The notes beneath the pieces were generated by a model. It worked only from the letters and a program-made list of their open reading frames with translations, ran no database searches and had not been told where the DNA came from. From NCBI GenBank assembly GCA_022340865.1, contig JAJDNC010000149.1, forward strand, positions 1 to 60,659: DNA of 60,659 nucleotides, read 5' to 3'. The DNA is from Gemmatimonadota bacterium (lineage in GTDB: Bacteria; Gemmatimonadota; Gemmatimonadetes; Longimicrobiales; Gaopeijiaceae). A program made the position numbers and the translations under genes. Positions 19,299 to 31,451 of the stretch are shown here, in pieces; the first letter of the stretch is position 1, and the number at the start of each line of letters is the position of its first letter.

Positions 19299-20138
19299 GT
19301 GCTCATCCTCCACGGCTCCGACTTCCAGACTGGACGCCCGTATCGACCGCGGGTGGCCGCGGCGTTCGTGGCGCTGTCGCGGGAGCTGGCTCCGGACCTG
19401 GTCGTCGTTTCCGGAGACCTCACGCAGCGAGCCAAGGCGCGGGAGTACGGCACGGTACGCGCTCTGCTCGACGCCGTGGACATGCCGCTGGTGCTGACTC
19501 CGGGTAACCACGACGTGCCCCTGTATCGGATATGGGAGCGCATCCTCACACCCTACCGGCAGTGGCACCGCTTCCTGGGGGTGGGGCTGGACTCCGTCAT
19601 CAGGGTGGACGGGGCCACGGTCGTGGCCCTCAACTCCGCGGCACCGCGTCGGACCGTGGTGCGCGGGCGACTGCACCCCCGCCAGCTCGCGTTCGCCCGT
19701 CGGGCCCTCGACGATGTGCCCGTCACCGATGTGCGCATCCTCGTCATCCACCACCACTTCGTAGCCACGCCCGACCGGGAGGGGGGGCGGCCCCTGCCCG
19801 GAGCCGCGGAGCTCTTGCGGGCCTTCGAGGGCATGGGCGTGGACCTGGTGCTCGGTGGCCATGTGCACCAGACGCACCTGACCACGTCGAGGGCGCTGGT
19901 ACGGGATCCGCGCCGGCGTCCGGGCATTCCCCTGCTGGCGTGCGGCACCACCACCTCGTCGCGGGGACGAGGGCCGGAGGCGGGAAGGAACGGGCTCCTC
20001 GTGGTTCGTGTGGATGACCGCGTCGTCGCCGTCACGCCCCACTTCTTCGACGGCGAGACCGGCCGCTTCCTCCCGGGCCCGGACAAGACCTTTCCGCGGT
20101 GGCGCGTCGACACCGGCGTCGCGGAGGACGTCTCGTGA
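19299..20138 (+). CDS. Calcineurin-like metallophosphoesterase with an altered first motif
   Basis: A 279-residue protein with the metallophosphoesterase core: SGDLTQ near 39-44, GNHD at 69-72, IHHHF near 150, and GGHVHQTH at 186-193. The first motif is LHGSDFQTG with Asp8 and Gln10, where most relatives have Asp-x-His. The GTG at 19299 follows a GAGAGG site and is the only start between the lgt stop and the core. Some relatives act on cyclic nucleotides, phospholipids or lipid A precursors such as UDP-diacylglucosamine (LpxH); the Gln makes the activity uncertain. It overlaps the next gene by four bases and lies just upstream of the TamA/TamB-like genes. Confidence 0.85.
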   Translation: MLILHGSDFQTGRPYRPRVAAAFVALSRELAPDLVVVSGDLTQRAKAREYGTVRALLDAVDMPLVLTPGNHDVPLYRIWERILTPYRQWHRFLGVGLDSVIRVDGATVVALNSAAPRRTVVRGRLHPRQLAFARRALDDVPVTDVRILVIHHHFVATPDREGGRPLPGAAELLRAFEGMGVDLVLGGHVHQTHLTTSRALVRDPRRRPGIPLLACGTTTSSRGRGPEAGRNGLLVVRVDDRVVAVTPHFFDGETGRFLPGPDKTFPRWRVDTGVAEDVS

Positions 20139-20347
20139 GCGTCCGCTGGATACGGAGGCCGACGAGTCGTCGGGAATACGCGGGTGCTCTCATCGCGGCC
20201 GGGGCCGTGGCGGTGGGGGTGGGCGCCGCGACGTTCTACCTGGTCCGGCTCCTCCTCTCCCGGGAGCCCCTGGAGGCCACCGGGCTGACGGGGCCCCGCA
20301 CGGTACCCCCGGGCGGGAGCGCACCGGAGAAGGAGGGGGGAGCGTGA
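20135..20347 (+). CDS. Small single-helix membrane protein
   Basis: A 70-residue protein that starts at the GTG overlapping the previous stop (GTGA) and ends in a GTGA overlap with the next gene. A basic N-terminus (RRPTSRREY) is followed by one transmembrane helix at about 16-38 and a Pro/Gly-rich tail ending in EKEGGA. No family is recognised. The tight overlaps on both sides argue that it is a real coupled gene, perhaps an accessory of the neighbouring envelope genes. Confidence 0.6.
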   Translation: MSVRWIRRPTSRREYAGALIAAGAVAVGVGAATFYLVRLLLSREPLEATGLTGPRTVPPGGSAPEKEGGA

Positions 20348-22620
20348 GGCGGCGCTCCCCGCGCTCGTTCCCGATGCGCCGCTTCCCGGTGGCGTGTGTG
20401 CTGCTGGCCGTGGGGACGGCCTGTGCGGGCGCCGCTCCCCTGAGCGCCCAGACGCGGCCCGCGGGTCGACAGGAGGTGTCCTCCGTTCGCTTCCAGGGGA
20501 ACCATGCCTATCCCGCCGACTCGCTGGCCCGCGCCATCGTCACCCGCCAGACCGAGTGCCGCTCCATCGTGCTGGAGCCCTTCTGCTGGCTGGGATGGGA
20601 CTTCGCCCTTCGACGCGCATACCTGTATCCCGACGAGTTCGCCCTGGACGGGACGCGGCTCCGTATCTGGTACCAGTGGCGCGGCTTCCGCGACGCCCGC
20701 ATCGACACCACCACCGTCGTGCGACCCGACAGCACCGTCCGGATCACCTTTCAGGTGACCGAGGGGAGGCCCGTGCTCGTGGACTCCATCGGGTTCCAGG
20801 GGGTGGAGGACTTCCGGGGGACCTCGCTGCTGAAGAACCTTCCCCTGGAGCGCGGAGACCGCTTCAGCACCATCGCCACCGACGCCACCCGGGATACCCT
20901 CGTCTGGCGACTGGCCAACACCGGGTACGCCCACGCCGTGGTGTTGGTGAACTCGTTCATCCCCAGCACGGACCCGTACCACGCCCGCGTCACCTTCGAC
21001 GTCGTGGCGGGGGCCAGAGCCCATTACGGGCCGGTGACCGTGGAGGGCAACAGGAACCTCTCGGAGTCCACCGTGCTGCATACGGTGCAGTTCCGGACCG
21101 GCGACCTGTACCGCGCCTCCCAACTGCAGCGGGCCCAGGCTCGGCTCTTCGGGCTCCAGATCGTGCGCAGCGCCAACGTCACCCCGGACCTGCAGGCGGT
21201 GCCGGATTCGGTGGTGCCCGTCAACGTGTCCATCCAGGAGGGGAACCTCCATCAGGTGAGGGCCGGAGCGGGCTGGAGCACGGCCGAGTGCATGGATGTG
21301 GACGCGCGCTGGGTGCACCGGGACTTCCTGGGGGGGGGGCGCCGCCTGCAGGTGCGCGGGCGCGTGTCGAACATCCTGGCGAAGAACTTCCGGGATCTGC
21401 TGTGCCCGCAGAGCGGATCGGGCGTCTTCGGGGATCTGACCTGGCTCGCCTCGCTGGACTTCTCGCAGCCCTGGATCTTCTCCACGCGCAACGCGTTCCA
21501 GGCATCCCTGTCGGCCGAGCGGCAGAGCCTGCCCAACGTGTACGTGCGCAGGGCGATAGGGCTCTCGTTCTCACTGACCCGCGCCCTGGGGCCGCGCACG
21601 CCGCTCACCATCTCCTACCGTCCGGAGCTGTCGCGGCTCGACGGCGCCGAGGCGCTCATCTGCACCAACTTCCTCGTGTGCACGCCTGAGGACATCTCGG
21701 TGCTGCAGGGAGCGAACTGGCTGGCACCCATCGGCATCGACCTCACGCGCAGCACCGCGAACAGCGTCCTGAACCCGTCTCACGGATACACGTTCTCGGT
21801 GGACCTGGAGCACGCGGCACGCTACACCGGCTCGAACTTCGTGTACGACCGCGTGGTGGGCGAGGCCACGCGCTACGAGCCAGTCACCGACCGTGTGGTG
21901 CTGGCTGGGCGGGTGCGGGCCGGCTGGGTGGGGGCCGGCGCCTTCGGGAAGCTCCTGGGGGAGGCCCCGGGGGGGGTGGACATCGTTCATCCGCAGAAGC
22001 GCCTCTACGCGGGCGGCGCCAACTCCGTGAGAGGCTTCGCCCAGAGCACCCTGGGGCCGCGGGTGCTCACCACCGACGTGGCCACCCTGCTCGCCCCCAT
22101 CTCGAACAAAGGTGCCGGCTGCACGCCCCAGGAGGTGATGGACAAGACGTGCAACGCCAACCCGTTGGCCGACGGCGCCTTCGTGGCGCGCCCCATCGGT
22201 GGCACACGGGTCATCGAGGGCAATCTGGAGCTGCGCTTTCCCCTGTCCTCGACCGTGCAGGGTGCGGTCTTCGGCGATTTCGGCCAGGTATGGGCGGAGC
22301 ACGACCCCATCGCGCTCAAGGACATCCAGATCACTCCGGGCGTCGGGATACGGTACCTGAGCGCCATCGGGCCGTTGCGCGTGGATCTTGCATATCGTTT
22401 CCAGGGGCCCCAGGAGCTGTCTGTGGTGACCACGCAGATCCAACCCTACGATCCCGCGACGGACAAGCCCGGCAGCCGCCTCCAGGTGAACGGCAATACC
22501 ATCGACTACGTGAAGACCGGGGACCTGGTGGTGATGACGCGGCCCGTGCTCTTCGGCAACACGGCGAGGTGGTCGCTGAGCCGCTTCCAGCTCCACCTCT
22601 CCATCGGCCAGGCATTCTGA
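20344..22620 (+). CDS. Omp85-family outer-membrane protein, TamA/BamA-like
   Basis: A 758-residue Omp85 protein. The signal peptide runs to about residue 38 (LSAQT). Residues about 40-295 form POTRA domains, for example SSVRFQGNHAYPADSLARAI and VTVEGNRNLSESTVL, and the rest is a 16-strand barrel with the loop-6 motif VRGF at 562-565 and a terminal phenylalanine. It is followed two bases later by a TamB-like gene, so a TamA role in TamAB envelope transport is likely; BamA cannot be excluded without knowing whether another copy exists. Eight cysteines fall in four close pairs (72/81, 316/354, 440/446, 593/603). Runs of ten and eight G lie inside the gene. The GTG at 20344 overlaps the previous stop; ATG 20374 is an alternative. 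Confidence 0.93.
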   Translation: MRRRSPRSFPMRRFPVACVLLAVGTACAGAAPLSAQTRPAGRQEVSSVRFQGNHAYPADSLARAIVTRQTECRSIVLEPFCWLGWDFALRRAYLYPDEFALDGTRLRIWYQWRGFRDARIDTTTVVRPDSTVRITFQVTEGRPVLVDSIGFQGVEDFRGTSLLKNLPLERGDRFSTIATDATRDTLVWRLANTGYAHAVVLVNSFIPSTDPYHARVTFDVVAGARAHYGPVTVEGNRNLSESTVLHTVQFRTGDLYRASQLQRAQARLFGLQIVRSANVTPDLQAVPDSVVPVNVSIQEGNLHQVRAGAGWSTAECMDVDARWVHRDFLGGGRRLQVRGRVSNILAKNFRDLLCPQSGSGVFGDLTWLASLDFSQPWIFSTRNAFQASLSAERQSLPNVYVRRAIGLSFSLTRALGPRTPLTISYRPELSRLDGAEALICTNFLVCTPEDISVLQGANWLAPIGIDLTRSTANSVLNPSHGYTFSVDLEHAARYTGSNFVYDRVVGEATRYEPVTDRVVLAGRVRAGWVGAGAFGKLLGEAPGGVDIVHPQKRLYAGGANSVRGFAQSTLGPRVLTTDVATLLAPISNKGAGCTPQEVMDKTCNANPLADGAFVARPIGGTRVIEGNLELRFPLSSTVQGAVFGDFGQVWAEHDPIALKDIQITPGVGIRYLSAIGPLRVDLAYRFQGPQELSVVTTQIQPYDPATDKPGSRLQVNGNTIDYVKTGDLVVMTRPVLFGNTARWSLSRFQLHLSIGQAF
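21330..21339 (+). repeat. Homopolymer G10 tract inside the Omp85 gene
   Basis: Ten G in a row encode three glycines of FLGGGRR near the start of the barrel, with the frame intact. A second run of eight G is at 21969-21976. Long poly-G tracts in surface protein genes are classic sites of slipped-strand phase variation, though in GC-rich DNA they can also be chance or sequencing-sensitive sites. Confidence 0.8.
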
Positions 22621-22622
22621 CA

Positions 22623-25600
22623 ATGGACGCGCCCGAACAGCCCCACGACACCGAAGCTCCGCAGGAGCGGACGCAACGGCCCCGTCGTCGCTGGGGTCGG
22701 GCCTTCCTGCTCGCCCTCTTCACCGTCGGGCTCGTGGTGGGGGGCATCGGCACCGCGCTCGTCAAGTCCGACCGCGGCCAGAGGCTGGTGCTGGACGCCG
22801 TGCTCTCCCGGGTCCGGGGCGCCCTGGCCGGCGAGCTGGTGGTGGACGGCATCCACAGCCGCAACCTGCTGGGCGGGGTCACACTCCTGGGCGTGCACAT
22901 GAGCGCGGCGGCGGGACGGCCGGCCGTGACGGCTGATTCCCTTCAGGTCCGGTACTCGCTGCTCAGCCTCATCCGCCACGCCCCCCGCATCCGGTCGCTG
23001 ACCGTATGGGGGCCCGTCGTGAGGATCATGCACCTGGCCGGGGACACCGACACGAACGTGGCGCAGCTGCAGGCGCCCGACTCCTCCGCCGCGGACAGCC
23101 TCGCATCGCCGCTGGGTCTCGCCCTGGCGTCCGTACGGGTGGTAGGCGGCACGGTGGAGGTCCTCAGCCCGGTGGGAGGCGACGTCTCGCAGGACGTACC
23201 CACCGTGCCCTCTCCCGACGGCAAGGGGCGGCTCCGCCGCTTGGCCTTGGACAGCCTGTCCCTGGAGCTGCGCGACGTGGTGCTGACTCCGAGCGCCGGC
23301 CGGAAGCTTGCCGGTCGGCTGGCGTCGCTCTCGGCGAAGGTGTCGGTGCTGGACCGGCCCATCCGCGTCGTCGACGCGCGGGGCGGCGTCACGGCGGGGG
23401 ATGCCGGCTTCCACCTCGGCGACGCCCAGATCAAGCTGCCCGGGTCCACGCTGGGGGGCACGCTGGCGCTGGGTCCCCGCAGTGGGGACTCCGGGCCCTG
23501 GGGCTTCACCATGGACGTCCGGACGGAGGGCGGCGCCAGCCTGTCGGACTTCGACTGGCTGGACCCGCGCATCCCCCGCGGAACCCTGAGCGGCCGCATC
23601 GGCGTGACCGCGTTCAACTCCACCGATGTGGAGCTGCGAAAGGTGCGCGTCGAGCTGGAGGCGAGCCAACTCGACGTAGACGGTGGCGTGACCGTGGACG
23701 ATGGAGGCCTGCAGCTGCGCACCCTGAGCGTGGACGCGCGCCCTCTCGTGCTCGGACGCCTGGAGCCCTGGATCGGGCGCACCCTTCCTCTGGACGGGTG
23801 GCTGAGTGGCCACGCGACCTTCTCGGGCCGCCTGGACACGCTGGCGGCTTCCGGACGGGTCACGCTGGTTCCCGTGGGGCACGGCGGCGCGCCCACGACG
23901 CTGGCGTTCGACGGCACGCTGCACCTGGCCGGATCCGATCCGGGGGTCACGAAGCTCACCGCGGACCTCGATCCATTGAGCTTCGACGTTCTCGACGTCC
24001 TCCAGCCGAAGCTCGCCGTCCACGGGGCCGGCCGCGCCACCGTACAGGGGACGGGGCGGGTGGACGAAGGGCTTCGCTTCACGGCGAACATCGTGCACAT
24101 GGGTGACTCGCTCCCCGATTCGCGGGTGGCCCTCGGCGGCTCGGTGAGACGGTCGTCCACGCAGAACAACTGGAACCTCGACGTGCGCGGCGACCTCTCC
24201 CCGCTCTCGCTGGCCCTCGTCGAAGGGGCGGCGCCCTCGCTGGACCTGCGGGGTGCCGCGTCGGGGTCCCTGCGCGTGCGGGGTCCCGTCTCCGCGCTCC
24301 ACGTCACGGGAGACCTGCACGTGGCGCAGGGCACCCTGGGCCTCGACGGCACCGTGAACGCAAGAGATCCGGCCCAGGGCTATCGTCTGAGCGCGAAGCT
24401 GGAGGACGTGCGTGCCTCGGAGGTGGTGGGGGTTCTCCCCGACCCGTCGGTGATGTCCGGACGCCTGACGCTGGACGGGCGAGGAGTCACCCTGGACTCT
24501 CTCCGGGCGCGCGGCTCCCTGGTGGCGGTAGCGTCCCGGGTGGGCGGGCTGCACGTCGACTCCGTGACGGCCCTGCTGTCCGCGGCAGACGGCCAGCTCA
24601 CGGTCGACACCCTGGATGCCGACGTGGGCGGCATGAGGGTGTGGGGCTCCGGGGGGCTCGGTCTCGTCGCCGGCAGCGCCGGTGAGGCGCGCCTCATGTT
24701 CCACACCGACTCCCTCCTGGGGCTGCGCTCGGTCTTTCTGGGGGACAGCGTCAGGACCCGCGACGGTCTGAGCAGCCTCGAGCTCGAGTTCCTGAGGATG
24801 CAGGGCGTGAACCCGGATACGCTCCCGACCAAGGCCGAGGTCGCCATGTCGGGGTCCCTGGATGGGAGCGTTACCCTTTCGGGCTCCCTTCCGGCTCTGG
24901 ACGTCGAAGGCTCCGCAAGTGTGCGGAAAGGGGTCTTCGGCACGGACAGCGTAGGCGAGGGGGACATCGGATTCTGGGCCCGCCGGGCGCTCTCCACGGA
25001 CCGCGAGCTACACGCCACCGTGGACGTGAAACAGGTGGATGCCCTGGGACGCGACTACACCCACATCCGGGCCGACGCCGACCTCAAAGGACGCACGGGG
25101 AGGGCCAGCGCCGACGTGGAGCGCGACGCCTCCGAGCGCTACGTCGCCGCCGGGGAGTTCACGCTCGGGCACGGCGCGGGCAGCGTGAGAGTCGACACCC
25201 TCACCCTGCATCTCGACTCCCTGACGTGGAGGAACCGGCGACCGGTGCGTCTGGCCTGGGACAGCGTGGGGATAACCGTGCACGACCTGGATATCGAGCG
25301 CCCCGGGAACGACCCCATGCACCTGACGGCCGAGGGCACCCTGGCGTGGCAGGGGGATTCGGACTTTCAGGTGGAGGCCCGCGGCCTCCACCTGGAGCGG
25401 GTGGGCCGGATCGCCCAGCGCGAGGACCTGGCCCTCGGTGGACGGCTCGACCTGGGGCTGCGCCTCACCGGTCCGGCCGCGTCCCCGCTCATCGACGGAT
25501 CCTTCGAGGTGCGGGAACCCCGGTTCGAGGACCTGGCGCTCGCCCGGGTGGCCGGCGAGGTGCACTATCGGGACCGCTTGGCACAGGTCCGGCTCGATGC

Positions 25601-27170
25601 CGACGAACAGGGCCGCCGGGTCCTGGACGTTCAGGGATCGGTGCCCGTGAACCTGGCCTTGCGCGAGACGGGGAGCCGCGTCGGGTCCAGCCCCATGGAT
25701 GTGCGGGTCCGTGCCGACTCCCTGGACGCCTCCGTGGCCCTCAGGTATCTGACCTCGCTCCAGAACGTCACCGGAACGGTCTCCGGGGACTTCCACATCG
25801 GCGGCACCCTGGACACGCCCGAGCCCAGCGGGGTGCTCAGGCTGACGCGGGCCGGATGGAACATCGCCGCGCTGGGTGTCCGACACTCCGACGTCGAGGG
25901 CACCCTCACGCTCAAGCCGGATCGTACGGTGCAGGTGGCGCTCACCGGGCACACCCGCGACGGCAGCTCCACCGTGAACGGGACTGTGACCCTCGCGCCG
26001 GTGCGTAACCCGGCCCTGGACCTCAAGATCGACTTCCACAACTTCGAGGCGGTGAACCGGAGCGACGTCAACGGGAGCCTCTCGGGCGAGGTCCACCTCG
26101 GCGGCACGTACCGCCTGCCGTTCGTCCAAGGCGATCTCACCGTGGATCACTCGAACCTCTTCGTCGAGGAGTTCGCCCGCAGCGCCGACGTCGTGGACCT
26201 CACCGACCCGCGCATCTTCGACGTCGTGGACACCACGTCCCTGGAGGAGCGTCCCCTCCTGGCCGCGATCCGCAACCCGTTCATGGACAACCTGCGTGTC
26301 GAGGTGAACCTGTCGGTGCCCCGGGATTCATGGCTCCGCTCCGAGGACATGAACGTGGAGATCGGCGGCAAGCTCCTCGTACGCTACGACCGGTCCAGGC
26401 GCGACATCGTCATGGTGGGCCAGCTGCAGGCGCTGCGCGGGTCGTATTCCGTGCTGGGCAGGCGCTTCGAGGTGCAGCAGGGAGGGGGTGGCACCGTCGA
26501 CTTCATCGGCACGCCGGGGATCAACCCGACGCTCGACATCCAGGCCGTGGCCCAGGTGCGCCGGGTGGACGCCGACCCCCTGAGCGTCACCGCGACGGTG
26601 AGCGGCGACCTGGCCCAGCCGCGCGTGACCCTCAGCAGCGACGAGCAGGGCGTCTCCCAGTCCGATCTCATCAGCTACCTCGTCTTCGGCCGGCCCAGCT
26701 CCGAGTTCGCCACCGGCCAGTCGAAGTTCGCGCAGGGCGCCGCCGGGTCGATACTGGGGGCCGCGGCCAACGCGGGCGTAACCTATCTGTCGGGTACGGT
26801 GGCGACGCATCTCGGGTCGGCCCTCTCCCGCCAGATCGGTTTCATCGACTACCTGTCCGTCAACCAGTCCGGCGGCTACGGCGTGGCCAGCGGCTCGCTG
26901 GCCGGCTCCGCGCTGACGGACACGGAGGTGGAGTTCGGGAAGTACTGGGGCAACAAGGTCTTCTTCATCCTGATCTTTCGACCGCGCCCCCAGCCGTCGC
27001 AGAACCACTTTGCCGGTGCCCGGGCCGAGGTGGCGCTCAGCGGCAACTACAACGTTCAGGGTTACTGGGAGGACCGCTTCCTGCAGAGCGGCGTCACCGG
27101 CTTCGGAGATCTGGCGCGCCAGGCCAGCCGCGTCATCGGCGTATTCATCTTCCGGAGCTGGGGGTACTGA
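22623..27170 (+). CDS. TamB-like (DUF490) envelope protein
   Basis: A 1515-residue protein with an N-terminal signal anchor at about 25-47 (FLLALFTVGLVVGGIGTALV). A very long series of short beta repeats follows and forms the hydrophobic groove of the repeating beta-groove family. The TamB C-terminal domain starts around residue 1190 with DNLRVEVNLSVPRDSWLRS, GSYSVLGRRFEV and VTLSSDEQGVSQSDLISYLVFGRP. Such proteins bridge inner and outer membranes and move phospholipids or help insert outer-membrane proteins. The gene starts two bases after the Omp85 stop, the usual tamA-tamB arrangement. It is longer than the E. coli protein (about 1260 residues). It converges on the stress-protein gene at 27207. 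Confidence 0.92.
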   Translation: MDAPEQPHDTEAPQERTQRPRRRWGRAFLLALFTVGLVVGGIGTALVKSDRGQRLVLDAVLSRVRGALAGELVVDGIHSRNLLGGVTLLGVHMSAAAGRPAVTADSLQVRYSLLSLIRHAPRIRSLTVWGPVVRIMHLAGDTDTNVAQLQAPDSSAADSLASPLGLALASVRVVGGTVEVLSPVGGDVSQDVPTVPSPDGKGRLRRLALDSLSLELRDVVLTPSAGRKLAGRLASLSAKVSVLDRPIRVVDARGGVTAGDAGFHLGDAQIKLPGSTLGGTLALGPRSGDSGPWGFTMDVRTEGGASLSDFDWLDPRIPRGTLSGRIGVTAFNSTDVELRKVRVELEASQLDVDGGVTVDDGGLQLRTLSVDARPLVLGRLEPWIGRTLPLDGWLSGHATFSGRLDTLAASGRVTLVPVGHGGAPTTLAFDGTLHLAGSDPGVTKLTADLDPLSFDVLDVLQPKLAVHGAGRATVQGTGRVDEGLRFTANIVHMGDSLPDSRVALGGSVRRSSTQNNWNLDVRGDLSPLSLALVEGAAPSLDLRGAASGSLRVRGPVSALHVTGDLHVAQGTLGLDGTVNARDPAQGYRLSAKLEDVRASEVVGVLPDPSVMSGRLTLDGRGVTLDSLRARGSLVAVASRVGGLHVDSVTALLSAADGQLTVDTLDADVGGMRVWGSGGLGLVAGSAGEARLMFHTDSLLGLRSVFLGDSVRTRDGLSSLELEFLRMQGVNPDTLPTKAEVAMSGSLDGSVTLSGSLPALDVEGSASVRKGVFGTDSVGEGDIGFWARRALSTDRELHATVDVKQVDALGRDYTHIRADADLKGRTGRASADVERDASERYVAAGEFTLGHGAGSVRVDTLTLHLDSLTWRNRRPVRLAWDSVGITVHDLDIERPGNDPMHLTAEGTLAWQGDSDFQVEARGLHLERVGRIAQREDLALGGRLDLGLRLTGPAASPLIDGSFEVREPRFEDLALARVAGEVHYRDRLAQVRLDADEQGRRVLDVQGSVPVNLALRETGSRVGSSPMDVRVRADSLDASVALRYLTSLQNVTGTVSGDFHIGGTLDTPEPSGVLRLTRAGWNIAALGVRHSDVEGTLTLKPDRTVQVALTGHTRDGSSTVNGTVTLAPVRNPALDLKIDFHNFEAVNRSDVNGSLSGEVHLGGTYRLPFVQGDLTVDHSNLFVEEFARSADVVDLTDPRIFDVVDTTSLEERPLLAAIRNPFMDNLRVEVNLSVPRDSWLRSEDMNVEIGGKLLVRYDRSRRDIVMVGQLQALRGSYSVLGRRFEVQQGGGGTVDFIGTPGINPTLDIQAVAQVRRVDADPLSVTATVSGDLAQPRVTLSSDEQGVSQSDLISYLVFGRPSSEFATGQSKFAQGAAGSILGAAANAGVTYLSGTVATHLGSALSRQIGFIDYLSVNQSGGYGVASGSLAGSALTDTEVEFGKYWGNKVFFILIFRPRPQPSQNHFAGARAEVALSGNYNVQGYWEDRFLQSGVTGFGDLARQASRVIGVFIFRSWGY

Positions 27171-27206
27171 CGGCGCCCCAGGACGCTCTGTTATCGAATG
27201 GTTCGC

Positions 27207-28115
27207 TCAGCCGGGCCGCTTCACCAGGAGGGGGACCGAGCTGCCCCGCAGCACCTTGTCCGCGACGCTTCCCAGCAGGGCGCGCTTCAGCCCGCCGTAC
27301 CCGTGGGTGGCCAGCGCGATGAGGTCGACCTCCATGCTCTCGCCCAGCGCCGCGATGGCCCTGGCCGGCGCCTCGTGCTCCTGCACATGGACCGCGGCGT
27401 CCAATCCCTCCGAGCGCAGGCTGTCCGCTACGCTCTCCAGATGCGTGCGTGCCTTCTCCTTGGCAGGGCTGATGTCGTCGGGCATCAAGGGGAAGATGCG
27501 GGCTCCCAGCACCGCCGTGGACGACACCACGTGCAGCAGCGTGAGCCGCGCCCCGGTGGCCTTGGCCAGCATCTTGGCGTGCGGCAAGATGGAGGCGGAC
27601 AGGTCCGAGCCGTCCAATGGCACCAGGATGTGCTTGAACGAGATCGCATCGCCGGGGACGCGGGTGTCGCACCCAGGATGGACCACCAGGATGGGCAGCG
27701 TGGTGCGCCGAATCAGAGCGTCGGCGACGCTGCCGAGCCACATGCGGCTCACGCCCGTGTGGCCGTGGGTGGTCATCACCACCATGTCGGCGCCCACGTC
27801 AGCGGCGTAGGCGCTGATCTGCTCCTGTACGCTCCCCTCGAGGAGCACGGAGTCCACCACCGCTCCGGCGAGGCGGAGCTCGACCTGCGACAGGTAGGTC
27901 TTCTCCTGCTCGCGGTACCGGGACTCGTATTCCTCCAGGTCCAGGCCCTCGTACTGGAACTGAGTGTTGGAGAGGAAATGATCCGGCGCGTGCGTCACGT
28001 GCACATGCGCGAGGTGCAGGGAGGCCCCGGTCACCTTGGCGAGTCCGTGGGCCAGAGGTAGCGTGCGCTCGCTGAACTCGGAGCCGTCCAGGGGCACGAG
28101 GAGCGACTGGATCAT
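27207..28115 (-). CDS. Tandem universal stress protein (two UspA domains)
   Basis: The 302-residue protein holds two UspA folds, about 1-148 and 155-302. Each begins with ILVPLDGS or SLLVPLDGS and contains the ATP-binding loop, [17 protein letters not shown] in the first and [17 protein letters not shown] in the second. That glycine-rich loop predicts nucleotide binding. Usp proteins respond to stress, starvation or oxygen changes, but their biochemical output is often unknown. The ATG at 28115 has a GGAGG site. The gene is divergent from uvrA, with a TAGGTT -10-like element on the minus strand at 28189-28194. Confidence 0.93.
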   Translation of the reverse strand: MIQSLLVPLDGSEFSERTLPLAHGLAKVTGASLHLAHVHVTHAPDHFLSNTQFQYEGLDLEEYESRYREQEKTYLSQVELRLAGAVVDSVLLEGSVQEQISAYAADVGADMVVMTTHGHTGVSRMWLGSVADALIRRTTLPILVVHPGCDTRVPGDAISFKHILVPLDGSDLSASILPHAKMLAKATGARLTLLHVVSSTAVLGARIFPLMPDDISPAKEKARTHLESVADSLRSEGLDAAVHVQEHEAPARAIAALGESMEVDLIALATHGYGGLKRALLGSVADKVLRGSSVPLLVKRPG

Positions 28116-28188
28116 CGGTCCTCCTTCCATCCCCGATGAGGGACTGGCGAGGGTTGGCACACGGAGGCCGACAAGACCTCCCAGGCTC

Positions 28189-28194
28189 AACCTA
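28189..28194 (-). promoter_or_regulatory. Candidate -10 element (TAGGTT) for the stress-protein gene
   Basis: TAGGTT on the minus strand lies 74 bases before the ATG at 28115 and fits the TAnnTT pattern seen elsewhere in the window. Confidence 0.25.
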
Positions 28195-28345
28195 GGGGAT
28201 GGGCGAGCGGGGGGGTGTCGGGCATCTCCTGACGGCGGTGTAGGGTGCTGCCGGTTCGGCGGAAGCGCCCGCAGTGTGGCGCCCACGGGGGCAGATCCGG
28301 AGTGGGGACCGCACCCTCCGCATTGAACGGCCTCATCGCCCCGGA

Positions 28346-28351
28346 TACAAT
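28346..28351 (+). promoter_or_regulatory. Candidate -10 element (TACAAT) for uvrA, leaderless geometry
   Basis: TACAAT ends 8 bases before the uvrA ATG and there is no Shine-Dalgarno sequence between, so transcription should begin at or within two bases of the start codon. This is the clearest of the three leaderless-type starts. Confidence 0.5.
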
Positions 28352-28359
28352 ACCCGGCT

Positions 28360-31221
<2,862 letters not shown>

Positions 31222-31282
31222 CGCCGGCACCGGGTATCCGGTTGGGTGGCGCGCAGGCTTCGCCATCCGGGGAGTGAACGAC

Positions 31283-31288
31283 TACCTT
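31283..31288 (+). promoter_or_regulatory. Candidate -10 element (TACCTT) for the YbjN-like/pspA operon
   Basis: TACCTT, in the context GACTACCTTTAAC, would start a transcript near 31295 and give a structured leader of about 155 bases. It matches the TAnnTT pattern of other starts here. Confidence 0.35.
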
Positions 31289-31294
31289 TAACGG

Positions 31295-31451
31295 CCCGGT
31301 TTCCGGGTGCGGCGTTCCGTCCTGGTCACCGGCGCCAGGGAAACCAGGCCCCACGCGGGGTCGTAGGGTCCGCAGCGGACCCCTAAGGTCGAGGACAGTC
31401 CGTGAGGGCTGCCTCCGCCCCCCGCGGAGGCTCAAAGAAACGGAGACGGTC
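31295..31451 (+). promoter_or_regulatory. Structured 5' leader upstream of the YbjN-like gene and pspA
   Basis: The leader contains several perfect hairpins. GGGTCCG and CGGACCC pair at 31366-31382 around a CAG loop. GCCTCCGC and GCGGAGGC pair at 31411-31431 around five C. The second ends about nine bases before the ACGGAG ribosome-binding site. I do not recognise a known riboswitch class. The hairpins are visible; a regulatory role is inference. Confidence 0.4.

Noticed and set aside
31386..31410. GAGGACAGTCC, similar to the GAGGAAAGUCC segment of RNase P RNA
   Set aside because: Only this short element matches. The downstream sequence is a good ribosome-binding site and protein gene within 60 bases, leaving no room for the rest of an RNase P RNA, and the other universal segments are missing.
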